64,000 bases of DNA, from the NCBI GenBank assembly GCA_001657315.1, contig LYSV01000003.1, positions 41,311 through 105,310 on the forward strand, given 5' to 3'. Of the stretch, positions 19,560 through 27,885 are shown in pieces (position 1 is the first letter of the stretch; each line of letters begins with the position of its first letter). The notes below the pieces were generated by a model that ran no database searches, was not told the origin of the DNA, and saw only the letters and a program-made list of their open reading frames with translations. Origin of the DNA: Flammeovirgaceae bacterium BBD 1991-12 (lineage in GTDB: Bacteria > Bacteroidota > Bacteroidia > Cytophagales > Cyclobacteriaceae). The position numbers and the translations under genes are program-made.

Positions 19560-21957
19560 ATTCATCCTTCAATACATCCACAGGATTGACCACGGCAGCC
19601 CGGAAAGACCGGTAGCCCACCGTCAGCAACGTAATGAGCAGGGAGCACCCTATTGATAGCAGAAATATCCACAGACTGATCTCTATCCGGCTGGCGAAAT
19701 CCTGTAGCCATCCATTCATGAAATACCAGGATACCGGTGCGGCCAGTACAAAGGCGATAAGCACCAGTTTCACAAAATCACCTGCCAGCAATCCGATGAT
19801 CTGCCGGATACGGGCCCCTAAAACCTTTCGGACTCCGATCTCCCTTGACCGTGTGTTCACCAGGTAGGACATCAGACCGAACAGGCCTATACTGCCAATG
19901 AAAATAGCCATACCGGCAAATGCAGTAAAAACCTTGGATGTTCGTTGTTCGTTCTCATAAAACCGCAAAATAGTATCATCCAGAAATGTGTAGGAAAAGA
20001 TGTATCCAGGGAATGTGGCCTCCCATTCGCGCTGAATACCGGCTATTGTCTCATCCCAGTTTTGAGATCCCATCTTCACCGCCCCAAGGTTGTAGTTATC
20101 TGTCTTTGGTTTGATCCACATGGCCACGGGCTTCTGCTCAAAGTGATGCGACATCGTATTAAAATCCTTTACTACACCTATGATCTCTCCCGGCGTACCC
20201 CATACGTCGAGCTCTTCCCCAATGGCTTCATCATAATTTTCCATCCCAAGGGCTTTCATGGTCTTTTCCGTGATCAGATACCTCCTTACACTGTCTATCC
20301 AAATATTTCTACCATTCAACAGCGTAAGCCCATATGTATCGAGGTAGGACTCATCTATTATCTTTACATGCACCGGCTCATGAATGATCTCCGTACCGTT
20401 GTTCCACGCGGCTACCCCTCCCCATGTATTTTTGGACGTTGTACCGGTATTTGAAAAGGTCACCATATTCACTCCTGCCAGGTTCATCAGATTATTTTTG
20501 AAGGTGGAAAGGTCTGCTTTCGCCGTAAATGGCAACCGAAATTCTACAACTGCCTCAGGATCTATGCCCAGCGGTGTGCTGATAAAATGCCGGATCTGCT
20601 GGGTAATAACAATAACAGACACAATGAGGACCTGTGAGATCACCAGCTGAACTATGATCAGTGACCGGCGTACCGAAAGGCCTTTACGATAATCTACACT
20701 AAGTTTATTTTTGAGTGCCGCTACAGGTTTGAAGCCGGAAATGATCATAGCGGGGTAAAATCCGGACAATAGAGTAACTACAATGAACAAGGTAAGTACG
20801 GAGCCTATCAGTATAATATCATAATGTGTAGGAGGCAGGTCGTAACCTGTAAATGTTTTAATATTCAGGGTGGCCAGCTCCATCATTCCCAGTGACAGCA
20901 GTATGGAGATAAACGTGATCCATGCCGTTTCACCTATAAACTGTAGCATAAGGGTGCCACGGCTGCTTCCCAGTACCTTACGAATACCGATCTCCCTTGA
21001 GCGCCTTGCAGCCACAGCCGTGTTGAGATTGACAAAATTAATGCTGGCCGCTATGATCAGCAGTAGCCCTATGACACCCAGTGTAGTTATTTCCTGCCAG
21101 GTGGCTACTCTACCGGAATAAGTTGCGTAGTCCTTGTTATGATGCAGGTCCTTAAGGGATTGAAGTCTTAGCTCATCGTTGGTGGGGTCGTCTGCATCCT
21201 TGTGTTCCTTGATGTAGTTGGTAATCTTCTGACCAAATTGTTCATGGTCCACTTCAGGGTGCAGCTTTACGTAGCACTGTACAGAAGTGGATGAAGCTCC
21301 CCACTCATCCCATATCCTTTCACTGCCACCAGTATCGAAGGATATGAGCATATCAAAGCGCAGATCCGTATTCATGGGAGTGTCCTCTACGATCCCTGTC
21401 ACATTGAGGTCAATGATATTCTCCAGATTAACGGTCTGGCCCACCGCGCTTAAATGATCCCCAAAGTACTTTTCCGCCAGACCTTTGGAAAGTACCACAC
21501 TGTTGCCATTCTCAAAAACTCTTTTAGGGTCTCCGATCAGGAATTTGTAGTTGAATATGTCGAAATATTCAGGCATGACGAATGCCTGGTTACGTGTGGT
21601 CTCGCGGAATTTTACCTGCTCTCCATCTTTTTCAATGGTAACCAGACCATTGATAGCATTATCGTCCACCATGGTGAGGAATTCTACTTCCGGAAAATCC
21701 TCCTTAAAGGACAGTCTTAACGGATACGGGATACCCGGATCACGACTGACACCCTTATCAGTATGGCTATCCACTACCAGTCTGTAGATACATACAGGAT
21801 CATCATGGTAGCTATCAAAGCTCAGGTCGAACCTCAGGATCATAAAGATCACCATGGCAGAGGTGATGCCGATACTCAAACCAGTAATATTGATGAAGGT
21901 ATGAACCCTGTTCCTGATGAGGTTGCGAAATGCGATGCGAATGATGTTTTTGAGCAT
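19558..21957 (-). CDS. ABC transporter permease P8, two-core FtsX/MacB type
   Basis: A complete 799-residue permease with signatures REIGIRKVLGS and REIGVRKVLGA and the tail NPVDVLKDE. Its first periplasmic segment (SRDPGIPYPLRLSF) places it in the P5/P7/P8/P9 subgroup. It follows P9 after only 17 bases, the tightest spacing in the array, so both surely share a transcript. The ATG at 21955-21957 gives MLKNIIRIAFRN. Confidence 0.9.
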   Translation of the reverse strand: MLKNIIRIAFRNLIRNRVHTFINITGLSIGITSAMVIFMILRFDLSFDSYHDDPVCIYRLVVDSHTDKGVSRDPGIPYPLRLSFKEDFPEVEFLTMVDDNAINGLVTIEKDGEQVKFRETTRNQAFVMPEYFDIFNYKFLIGDPKRVFENGNSVVLSKGLAEKYFGDHLSAVGQTVNLENIIDLNVTGIVEDTPMNTDLRFDMLISFDTGGSERIWDEWGASSTSVQCYVKLHPEVDHEQFGQKITNYIKEHKDADDPTNDELRLQSLKDLHHNKDYATYSGRVATWQEITTLGVIGLLLIIAASINFVNLNTAVAARRSREIGIRKVLGSSRGTLMLQFIGETAWITFISILLSLGMMELATLNIKTFTGYDLPPTHYDIILIGSVLTLFIVVTLLSGFYPAMIISGFKPVAALKNKLSVDYRKGLSVRRSLIIVQLVISQVLIVSVIVITQQIRHFISTPLGIDPEAVVEFRLPFTAKADLSTFKNNLMNLAGVNMVTFSNTGTTSKNTWGGVAAWNNGTEIIHEPVHVKIIDESYLDTYGLTLLNGRNIWIDSVRRYLITEKTMKALGMENYDEAIGEELDVWGTPGEIIGVVKDFNTMSHHFEQKPVAMWIKPKTDNYNLGAVKMGSQNWDETIAGIQREWEATFPGYIFSYTFLDDTILRFYENEQRTSKVFTAFAGMAIFIGSIGLFGLMSYLVNTRSREIGVRKVLGARIRQIIGLLAGDFVKLVLIAFVLAAPVSWYFMNGWLQDFASRIEISLWIFLLSIGCSLLITLLTVGYRSFRAAVVNPVDVLKDE

Positions 21958-21974
21958 AATGAAATGTTTTACAA

Positions 21975-24392
21975 TTATTCATTTTTCAGTATCTCAGCAG
22001 GATTGATCATAGCTGCCCGCCAGGATTTATAGCCTACGCTGAAAAAGGTAATGATGATCGAGATAGCAACTGCAGCAAGAAAGAACCACACTTTCATCTC
22101 TATTTTATAGGCAAATCCGGAAAGCCACATGTCCATACTGTACCATGCTACGGGTACTGCCAGTAAAAAGGCTATCAGCACAAGCGCTATAATATCCTTC
22201 GAAAACAGCATAATGATACTTCCGGCTTTTGCTCCCAGTACTTTTCGGATACCAACTTCTCTGATACGCTGAGAAACGGTAAAAGAGATCATGCCCAGTA
22301 GCCCAAGACATGAAATAAAAATGGAAAGCCCGCTAAAGATCCTGAACATGGAGAATGTTTGCCGCTCATTGGTATAAAAATCCGCCAGTTCATCATCTAT
22401 AAAACGGTATTCGAACAGATTGTCAGGAAAAAGATCCTCGAAAACTTCCTGCACATGGGCGATGGCCTCTTTGTTTCTTCCCACCGACATTTTTATACCT
22501 GCATTGTAGTAAAACATGGACAGTTGTACCATAACAGCCGGCCTGATCGCCTCTCTGAACGAGCTTAAATGGTAATCCCCGATCACCCCTACAATGGGAG
22601 CATTCATATCGTTCATACCAGTGGTAATGTTTACACCAATGGCATCCGCAGGATCATGGAAACCGATCTTTCTGGCGGCCGCCTCATTGATGATATAGGA
22701 GACGGTAAGCGTGGTATCCACTTCTTCATCGAATAACCATCGCATGCCCTTATCTTCTCCAGGGGTGAACCAACGGCCGTGTTTAAGCGTCAATCCATAG
22801 GTATCCATGAAATGGTAATCAACAGGCTTGATTTCCACATCCTGTCGTTGTTCAGGACCTTCTTCCGTCAGAAAATAATGCGTTTCCGCAGTGTTATCCG
22901 ATACCGGAGGTCCCAGCGAAAATGATACATTCACAATATCCGGACTGGTTAGCAGACGATCTCTGAACTTTTGCAGAGTGTTTTCATCGTTATCAGCAAT
23001 ATCTACCGTGATCAACGCCTCCTTATCGAAGCCAAGGGGTTTGCTGATGAAATAATCCATCTGATTGGCAATGACAATGGTTGAAATAATGAGTGCCTGA
23101 GAGATGAAAAACTGAACAATGATGAGTCCTTTTCTCAACATCAACGAAGATGCAGCCGGGGAATGGACATTATTCTTCAGCGCTTTTACCGGGCTGTAGC
23201 CGGAAAGGATCAGCGCCGGGTACAAACCGGCCAGCAAGGTAACCACAAACACCACGGCAAGCACGAAGTACAATATTTCCCATACCTGCAACTCGAGCTG
23301 CCTGTCAAAAAAATGGTTAACAAGGGGTATCATTCTTTCCACCAAACCTATGGACAGTAAGGCGGAAATAATGGTGATGATAAAAGTGTCTGAAAGGTAT
23401 TGAAATATTAGCTGGGGCCTGATAGCTCCAAGCGTCTTTCGGATCCCCACTTCCTTTGATTTCAGAATGGCCACCGCGGTGGACAGGTTTACAAAATTAA
23501 CACAGGCGATCATCAGGATGAACGATCCTATGATACCCAGTACCCAAAGTGAGTTTACATCAGTAGCAGAGTAATTCCACTTTCTGTCAAAGCGAATATC
23601 TCTCAGGGGCTGTAGATAATATTTTCTTTTCGTCCCATCTTCTTCGGTATGGTATTTACTTACGAGATTGTCAAAGGAAGTTTCAAGGTCTGCAGGAGTA
23701 AGGCCAGGCTTTAGTTTGACGTAAGCATAACCTTCGGCAGACATAGTCCAGCTGTCCAGCGGTAATCCAAAGAGGTAGTCTCCGGTAAATGAAGACCAGG
23801 ACACCAGCATCTCAAATGTAAGATGGGAGTTGGCTGGTATGTCTTCAAAGGTACCCGCTACTACTACAACGAGCTTATTACGCAATCTGATCTTTTCACC
23901 GACAGGAGAGTCGTTGCCAAAAAGCCTTGTGGCCAAACTCCGGGATAGCAATGCATGATTGGGCATGGCCAGAGCCTTTTTTGCATTACCTGACAGTACC
24001 TTAAAACTGAAAACATCAAAAAAGGAAGAATCGGCAAAGACGACATGCCCCAGTAGCAACTTTTCACCTTTGACAATACCCAGCGGATTATCGTCACTAT
24101 GTATCTGTGTGAACGATTCGAATTGAGTGAAATCCTCATGGAGCGCGTTGATCATAGGGTATGGAACGTTGGGCATATAGTCCATACCCGCGGCGGTTTT
24201 CGAAGTTCTTGTGATCCTGTAAAGCCTGTCAAGATCGTCGTGAAAACTGTCATAGGAGAGCTCCTGTTCAATATGAACGTAAACGATCAGGCTGGCGGCA
24301 ATGCCTATGGTAAGGCCTGTCACATTGATCAGGGTAAACCATCGGTGCTTCCTTATATTCCTTAGAGATACTATCAAATAATTATACAACAT
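21975..24392 (-). CDS. ABC transporter permease P9, two-core FtsX/MacB type; first gene of the array
   Basis: A complete 805-residue permease with signatures KEVGIRKTLGA and REVGIRKVLGA and the tail NPAEILKNE. It belongs to the subgroup with P5, P7 and P8 (DYMPNVPYPMINAL after the first membrane segment). As the most upstream gene it should be read from the divergent 230-base spacer shared with the sigma factor gene. That spacer holds a sigma-54-like promoter at 24419-24434 and a TGTATC-N6-GATACA palindrome at 24498-24515. The ATG at 24390-24392 gives MLYNYLIVSLRN. Confidence 0.9.
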   Translation of the reverse strand: MLYNYLIVSLRNIRKHRWFTLINVTGLTIGIAASLIVYVHIEQELSYDSFHDDLDRLYRITRTSKTAAGMDYMPNVPYPMINALHEDFTQFESFTQIHSDDNPLGIVKGEKLLLGHVVFADSSFFDVFSFKVLSGNAKKALAMPNHALLSRSLATRLFGNDSPVGEKIRLRNKLVVVVAGTFEDIPANSHLTFEMLVSWSSFTGDYLFGLPLDSWTMSAEGYAYVKLKPGLTPADLETSFDNLVSKYHTEEDGTKRKYYLQPLRDIRFDRKWNYSATDVNSLWVLGIIGSFILMIACVNFVNLSTAVAILKSKEVGIRKTLGAIRPQLIFQYLSDTFIITIISALLSIGLVERMIPLVNHFFDRQLELQVWEILYFVLAVVFVVTLLAGLYPALILSGYSPVKALKNNVHSPAASSLMLRKGLIIVQFFISQALIISTIVIANQMDYFISKPLGFDKEALITVDIADNDENTLQKFRDRLLTSPDIVNVSFSLGPPVSDNTAETHYFLTEEGPEQRQDVEIKPVDYHFMDTYGLTLKHGRWFTPGEDKGMRWLFDEEVDTTLTVSYIINEAAARKIGFHDPADAIGVNITTGMNDMNAPIVGVIGDYHLSSFREAIRPAVMVQLSMFYYNAGIKMSVGRNKEAIAHVQEVFEDLFPDNLFEYRFIDDELADFYTNERQTFSMFRIFSGLSIFISCLGLLGMISFTVSQRIREVGIRKVLGAKAGSIIMLFSKDIIALVLIAFLLAVPVAWYSMDMWLSGFAYKIEMKVWFFLAAVAISIIITFFSVGYKSWRAAMINPAEILKNE

Positions 24393-24418
24393 CAGCCAGT
24401 ATCATTTTCACTAGCCTT

Positions 24419-24434
24419 ACCAAAGGTCATGCCA
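24419..24434 (-). promoter_or_regulatory. Candidate sigma-54 promoter (TGGCAT-N5-TTGGT) of P9
   Basis: Read on the minus strand, TGGCAT-GACCT-TTGGT has the -24/-12 spacing, with the -24 half nearly perfect and GG in place of GC at -12. It ends 27 bases before the P9 start codon. The palindrome at 24498-24515 lies about 70-85 bases upstream, a usual enhancer distance. Confidence 0.5.
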
Positions 24435-24497
24435 TTAATATAATTAATTGATTATCAAATACTTAAATAGAAATACAAAAAATTATCCGTATGGAAT

Positions 24498-24515
24498 TGT
24501 ATCATTTTTGATACA
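24498..24515. promoter_or_regulatory. TGTATC-N6-GATACA palindrome between P9 and the sigma factor gene
   Basis: A perfect 6-6-6 palindrome, identical in its arms to those at 12096-12113 and 26348-26365. Extra GATACA half-sites lie at 24533-24538 and 24571-24576. It is the likely binding site of the NtrC-type regulator encoded at 26414 (inference). Confidence 0.65.
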
Positions 24516-24622
24516 CTACAATGAATGATTATGATACACTTCAACAGTCTTCGGATTTTTTTTGAAAGGTGATACAACCAAATGCCTAACTTATTGCACT
24601 CATTTATAAAAGTTAAGCCCAA

Positions 24623-25159
24623 TTGAGCTCAGAGGACAGACTTTTGGTGAAGCACTTTCTGACATCAGGGGAAGAACATGATTTTCTTCTGATCTACAGA
24701 AAATTCTCCGGCTCGTTATTCAGACTAGCCATGCATCTGACGGGTCATAATCAGGCCTTGTCATCAGACATTTTGCAGGACACCTGGGTAACGGTAGTGG
24801 AAAAACTGGCAGGTTTTGCATGGCATTCGTCACTCAGAACATGGATCACTGGTATAATGATCAACAAGTTCAGGGAATCTGCAAGGAAGCAACAAATGCA
24901 CATCAATCTTGCCGAGGTGGATACACAGATCGTCAACCCCTCCAGCCATTTTTCGAAAATGGATCTGAAGAAGGCTATTGACGAATTATCCGAGGGTTAC
25001 AGAATGGTGTTGATCCTGCATGATATAGAAGGCTTTAAGCATAGGGAAATTGCCGTGACCCTTGGAATCACCGAAGGGACGAGCAAAAGCCAGCTGTTTC
25101 AGGCCAGAAAGAGGATGAGAGCACTAATTAGTGATTATCAGAATGAACGACATGACTAA
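24623..25159 (+). CDS. ECF-type RNA polymerase sigma factor
   Basis: A 178-residue sigma-70 family protein of the extracytoplasmic-function class. Region 2 (about residues 20-90) includes the QDTWVTVVEKL stretch typical of the core-binding and -10 recognition helices. Region 4 (about 120-175) is a helix-turn-helix containing GYRMVLILHDIEG and the recognition helix of EGTSKSQLFQARKRM. The frame opens at TTG (24623) after an in-frame stop at 24614, and no early ATG exists in frame, so TTG seems to be used. Its 3' end overlaps the next gene, as sigma/anti-sigma pairs often do. It is divergent from the permease array and may answer envelope stress. Confidence 0.9.
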   Translation: MSSEDRLLVKHFLTSGEEHDFLLIYRKFSGSLFRLAMHLTGHNQALSSDILQDTWVTVVEKLAGFAWHSSLRTWITGIMINKFRESARKQQMHINLAEVDTQIVNPSSHFSKMDLKKAIDELSEGYRMVLILHDIEGFKHREIAVTLGITEGTSKSQLFQARKRMRALISDYQNERHD

Positions 25160-25703
25160 CTTACCCTTATCCGACCGGGAAAAAGAGCTGATGAAGGAAT
25201 TAGCTAATGAAAATCTGCTGCCTCCGGAACTGGAGAGAAAAACCATTGACACACTTAAAAAACAAGGATTATTAAAAACCAGAACAATGAATACAAAATT
25301 TTTAACAGGTATAGCCGCAGCTGTCGTTGCTTTGATCTGCGGTTTCTTTATCGGACAAAACTTTCAGGATCTGCCTGAGTCTAATAATGTTACAGAGAAA
25401 TATGCTCTGTTCCTTTATGAAAATGAAGAATTTGCAGGTGGCAACGAAATGGCGCTGGTTGAGGAGTATACAAACTGGGCTGTAGAACTCAGTCAGGAAG
25501 GAAAGTTGGAATCGGCTGAAAAGCTTGCCATGAATGTAAAATGGCTGGGAAGTGGTTCCGTCCAAAACGTTACCAGTCAGCTATCAGGTTACTTTATAAT
25601 TTATGCCTCTGACGAAAAAGAAGCCCTTGCTATTGCCCGGACACACCCTCATACCAGATATGGAGGAGGTATTGAGCTTAGGATGATTGAACGGCTTGAT
25701 TAG
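25143..25703 (+). CDS. Putative anti-sigma factor with one membrane helix and a C-terminal YCII-like domain
   Basis: Begun at the ATG at 25143 (a GTG four codons upstream at 25131 is also in frame) the protein has 186 residues. It has a polar N-terminus of about 50 residues, one membrane helix (about 54-73, rich in A, V and I) and an outer domain. The outer domain (about 85-185) resembles the YCII-related family: YALFLYENEEF near its start, then a GKL...AEKL stretch, GYFIIYASDEKEALAIA, and HTRYGGGIELRMIER at the end. The start lies inside the sigma gene, so the two are translationally coupled. By position and layout it should hold the sigma factor at the membrane; the N-terminus has no recognisable zinc-binding anti-sigma motif, so the role is inferred. 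Confidence 0.6.
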   Translation: MNDMTNLPLSDREKELMKELANENLLPPELERKTIDTLKKQGLLKTRTMNTKFLTGIAAAVVALICGFFIGQNFQDLPESNNVTEKYALFLYENEEFAGGNEMALVEEYTNWAVELSQEGKLESAEKLAMNVKWLGSGSVQNVTSQLSGYFIIYASDEKEALAIARTHPHTRYGGGIELRMIERLD

Positions 25704-25760
25704 AAGCTGGAAGTTGGAAGTTAGAAGCTGGAAGTCGGAAGTCAGAAGTTGGAGGCTGGA
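25704..25760. repeat. Low-complexity repeat of GAAGTTGGAAG-like units, copy 1
   Basis: Variants of GAAGCTGGAAGTTGGAAGTT run for about 57 bases directly after the anti-sigma stop codon. A related stretch lies at 32111-32145. Such units are scattered through spacers of many Bacteroidota. Confidence 0.6.
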
Positions 25761-25815
25761 CGTTGCTTCCTGCTTATGACTTTCGGTTTTTAACTGCACA
25801 GTAATCGTCAAAATT

Positions 25816-26292
25816 ATGCATATAAAGGCCTTTAAACGTATTGTTCTGATCCTGATGGTTGTTACAACTCAGGCGTTTGGCCAACAAAAAACGTTGATCG
25901 ATTCCATGGCATTCATTACGGGTAGCTGGAGGGGAGCCGGCTTTGGCGGGATCATAGAAGAAACATGGAGTACTCCGGAAAACGGGCACATGATGGCCAT
26001 GTTCCGCATGATGGAGAAGGGCAAGGTCAAATTCATGGAAATCACTGATATTGTGGAGCAGGACAGTACTCTTTTTGTTCGTGTAAAGCATTTTAATCCA
26101 GACTTCTCGGGCTGGGAGGAACGTACCGAACATATTCAATTCCCACTTCTGGAGCTGGGCAGGAACCGGGCCCGGTTTGAAGGACTTATGTTTGAACGGG
26201 TAGATAAGAATACCTTACATATTACTGTGAATGGGCGCAGTGCAAAGGGCCCATGGACAGAAACCCTGAAGCTGACCCGTTACACATTATGA
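25816..26292 (+). CDS. Secreted DUF6265-like protein
   Basis: A 158-residue protein with a signal peptide (hydrophobic residues about 8-20, cleavage probably after AFG). The body begins MAFITGSWRGAGFGGIIEETWS and continues with GHMMAMFRMMEKGKVKFMEI, a pattern I associate with the DUF6265 family, probably a lipocalin-like beta-barrel. No enzymatic role is known. It stands between the sigma/anti-sigma pair and the NtrC-type regulator gene, in the same direction, but spacers of over 100 bases suggest separate transcripts. Confidence 0.65.
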   Translation: MHIKAFKRIVLILMVVTTQAFGQQKTLIDSMAFITGSWRGAGFGGIIEETWSTPENGHMMAMFRMMEKGKVKFMEITDIVEQDSTLFVRVKHFNPDFSGWEERTEHIQFPLLELGRNRARFEGLMFERVDKNTLHITVNGRSAKGPWTETLKLTRYTL

Positions 26293-26347
26293 TCTTTTCG
26301 CTCCAGGCTAATACATTGACTTGTGGGTAAGGCTTCCTAAAGTGAGT

Positions 26348-26365
26348 TGTATCGTTTTTGATACA
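26348..26365. promoter_or_regulatory. TGTATC-N6-GATACA palindrome before the NtrC-type regulator gene
   Basis: A perfect 6-6-6 palindrome 49 bases before the ATG at 26414, with the same arms as the copies at 12096 and 24498. The position suggests autoregulation of the regulator gene. No -24/-12 element was found between it and the gene. Confidence 0.65.
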
Positions 26366-26413
26366 GCCGGCCTCAATTTTCTGGATCATTTCCGTACATT
26401 CACAGCTACGGAT

Positions 26414-27784
26414 ATGAAAGCACCCGCAAACATACTTATTGTAGATGACGACCGCGACGTGCTGGAAACAGCCAGAATGTTCCTGAAGCAGGAATTTGCA
26501 CAGGTCGATATTGAGGAGAACCCGGAGAAGATCCCCGGATTACTGATGAAAAGGGAATATGACCTGATCCTCCTGGATATGAACTTCAGCAAGGGTGTAA
26601 ACGACGGTGAAGAAGGCTTTTACTGGCTCGACCAGATCATACATCTTGATGAAAATGCTGTCGTGATACTTATTACTGCCTATGGGGAGGTAGATCTGGC
26701 AGTTAAAGCCATGAAAAAAGGGGCAACGGACTTTGTACTGAAACCATGGAAAAACCAAAAGCTGCTGGGCACCATACTTTCGGCGCTGGAACTGAGAAAG
26801 TCACGCAGACAGGTGGCACATTTGAAAGAGACCAGTAAAACATTGATCAGGGATGGCAATCACGGATATGAAAACTTTATCGGACAGTCACCCGCCATCA
26901 AACGGGTAAAAGAGCTGATCAACAAGGTAGCGGGTACTGATGCAGACGTACTGATCCTGGGGGAGAATGGCACAGGTAAGGAATTAGTGGCACGGGCAAT
27001 CCATCAACGTTCTCCGCGGGGGGAGGAGGTGTTTATCAGCGTAGATCTGGGGGCACTAACCGAGACCTTGTTTGAAAGTGAGCTTTTTGGACACGTAAAA
27101 GGTGCCTTTACCGATGCCAAACAGGACAAGGCCGGCAGGTTTGAACTGGCCTCAGGGGGTACTATTTTTCTCGATGAGATTGGCAATCTTTCCGTACCGT
27201 TACAGGCCAAGCTACTTACTGTATTGCAGAGCAAGAAAGTAATGCGGGTAGGGTCAGGAAGGGAGATACCGGTAGACTTCAGACTGGTGTGTGCTACGAA
27301 CATGGCACTATACGATATGGTGTACGAGCAGAAATTCAGACAGGATCTGCTCTACCGTATCAACACTGTAGAAATAAGGCTACCGTCCCTTAGGGAAAGG
27401 ATCGATGATATCTCACTACTGGCCCATCATTTTCTGAAGATCTTCCGAAAGAAATATCAAAAACCACAGTTGGAAATAACGGAGGGTACCCTCAAAAAAC
27501 TGGAAGGCTACCACTGGCCAGGTAATATACGGGAGCTGCAGCATGCGGTGGAAAGGGCCGTCATCCTCAGCGATAAGGACAGCATTGACACAGTCGAGCT
27601 TTTTATCAATGCTTCATCTACCTACAAGGCTCCCACAGGCCGGTCCAGAACCCTCGAAGAGATGGAGCGTAACTTTATATTGGAATCACTGGAGCTGAAC
27701 AATGGCAATGTAACTAAAACGGCAAAGACACTGGGCCTGACACGGACGGCGCTTTACCGGAGGATGAATAAGCATGGGATATGA
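26414..27784 (+). CDS. NtrC-family sigma-54-dependent response regulator
   Basis: A 456-residue protein from the ATG at 26414; the open frame extends to a TTG at 26321 across the palindrome, which I reject as start. The receiver domain (about residues 6-122) has the acidic pocket DDD at 11-13, the phosphate-accepting D55 and K110. The AAA+ domain (about 153-380) has Walker A GENGTGKE at 183-190, the sigma-54 contact loop as GAFTDA at 230-235 and Walker B IFLDEIG at 251-257. A Fis-type helix-turn-helix closes the protein (about 412-456). The GAFTDA form, with D for G, keeps the GAFT core that touches sigma-54. It should activate sigma-54 promoters after phosphorylation, probably by the kinase at 30742. 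Targets probably include the P9 and P4 units. Confidence 0.92.
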   Translation: MKAPANILIVDDDRDVLETARMFLKQEFAQVDIEENPEKIPGLLMKREYDLILLDMNFSKGVNDGEEGFYWLDQIIHLDENAVVILITAYGEVDLAVKAMKKGATDFVLKPWKNQKLLGTILSALELRKSRRQVAHLKETSKTLIRDGNHGYENFIGQSPAIKRVKELINKVAGTDADVLILGENGTGKELVARAIHQRSPRGEEVFISVDLGALTETLFESELFGHVKGAFTDAKQDKAGRFELASGGTIFLDEIGNLSVPLQAKLLTVLQSKKVMRVGSGREIPVDFRLVCATNMALYDMVYEQKFRQDLLYRINTVEIRLPSLRERIDDISLLAHHFLKIFRKKYQKPQLEITEGTLKKLEGYHWPGNIRELQHAVERAVILSDKDSIDTVELFINASSTYKAPTGRSRTLEEMERNFILESLELNNGNVTKTAKTLGLTRTALYRRMNKHGI

Positions 27785-27885
27785 TGTTGTATATGATTTA
27801 GCTTTGTTTGGAGTATTCCAAAATTAAAGAGTCTGTAGCACTTCAGTAACGCAAGTTTCGATACAAAATATTCCAAGGTTTAATA

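Noticed and set aside
26321..26413. TTG-started N-terminal extension of the response regulator
   Set aside because: It crosses the TGTATC-N6-GATACA palindrome and precedes a normal receiver-domain start at the ATG at 26414.
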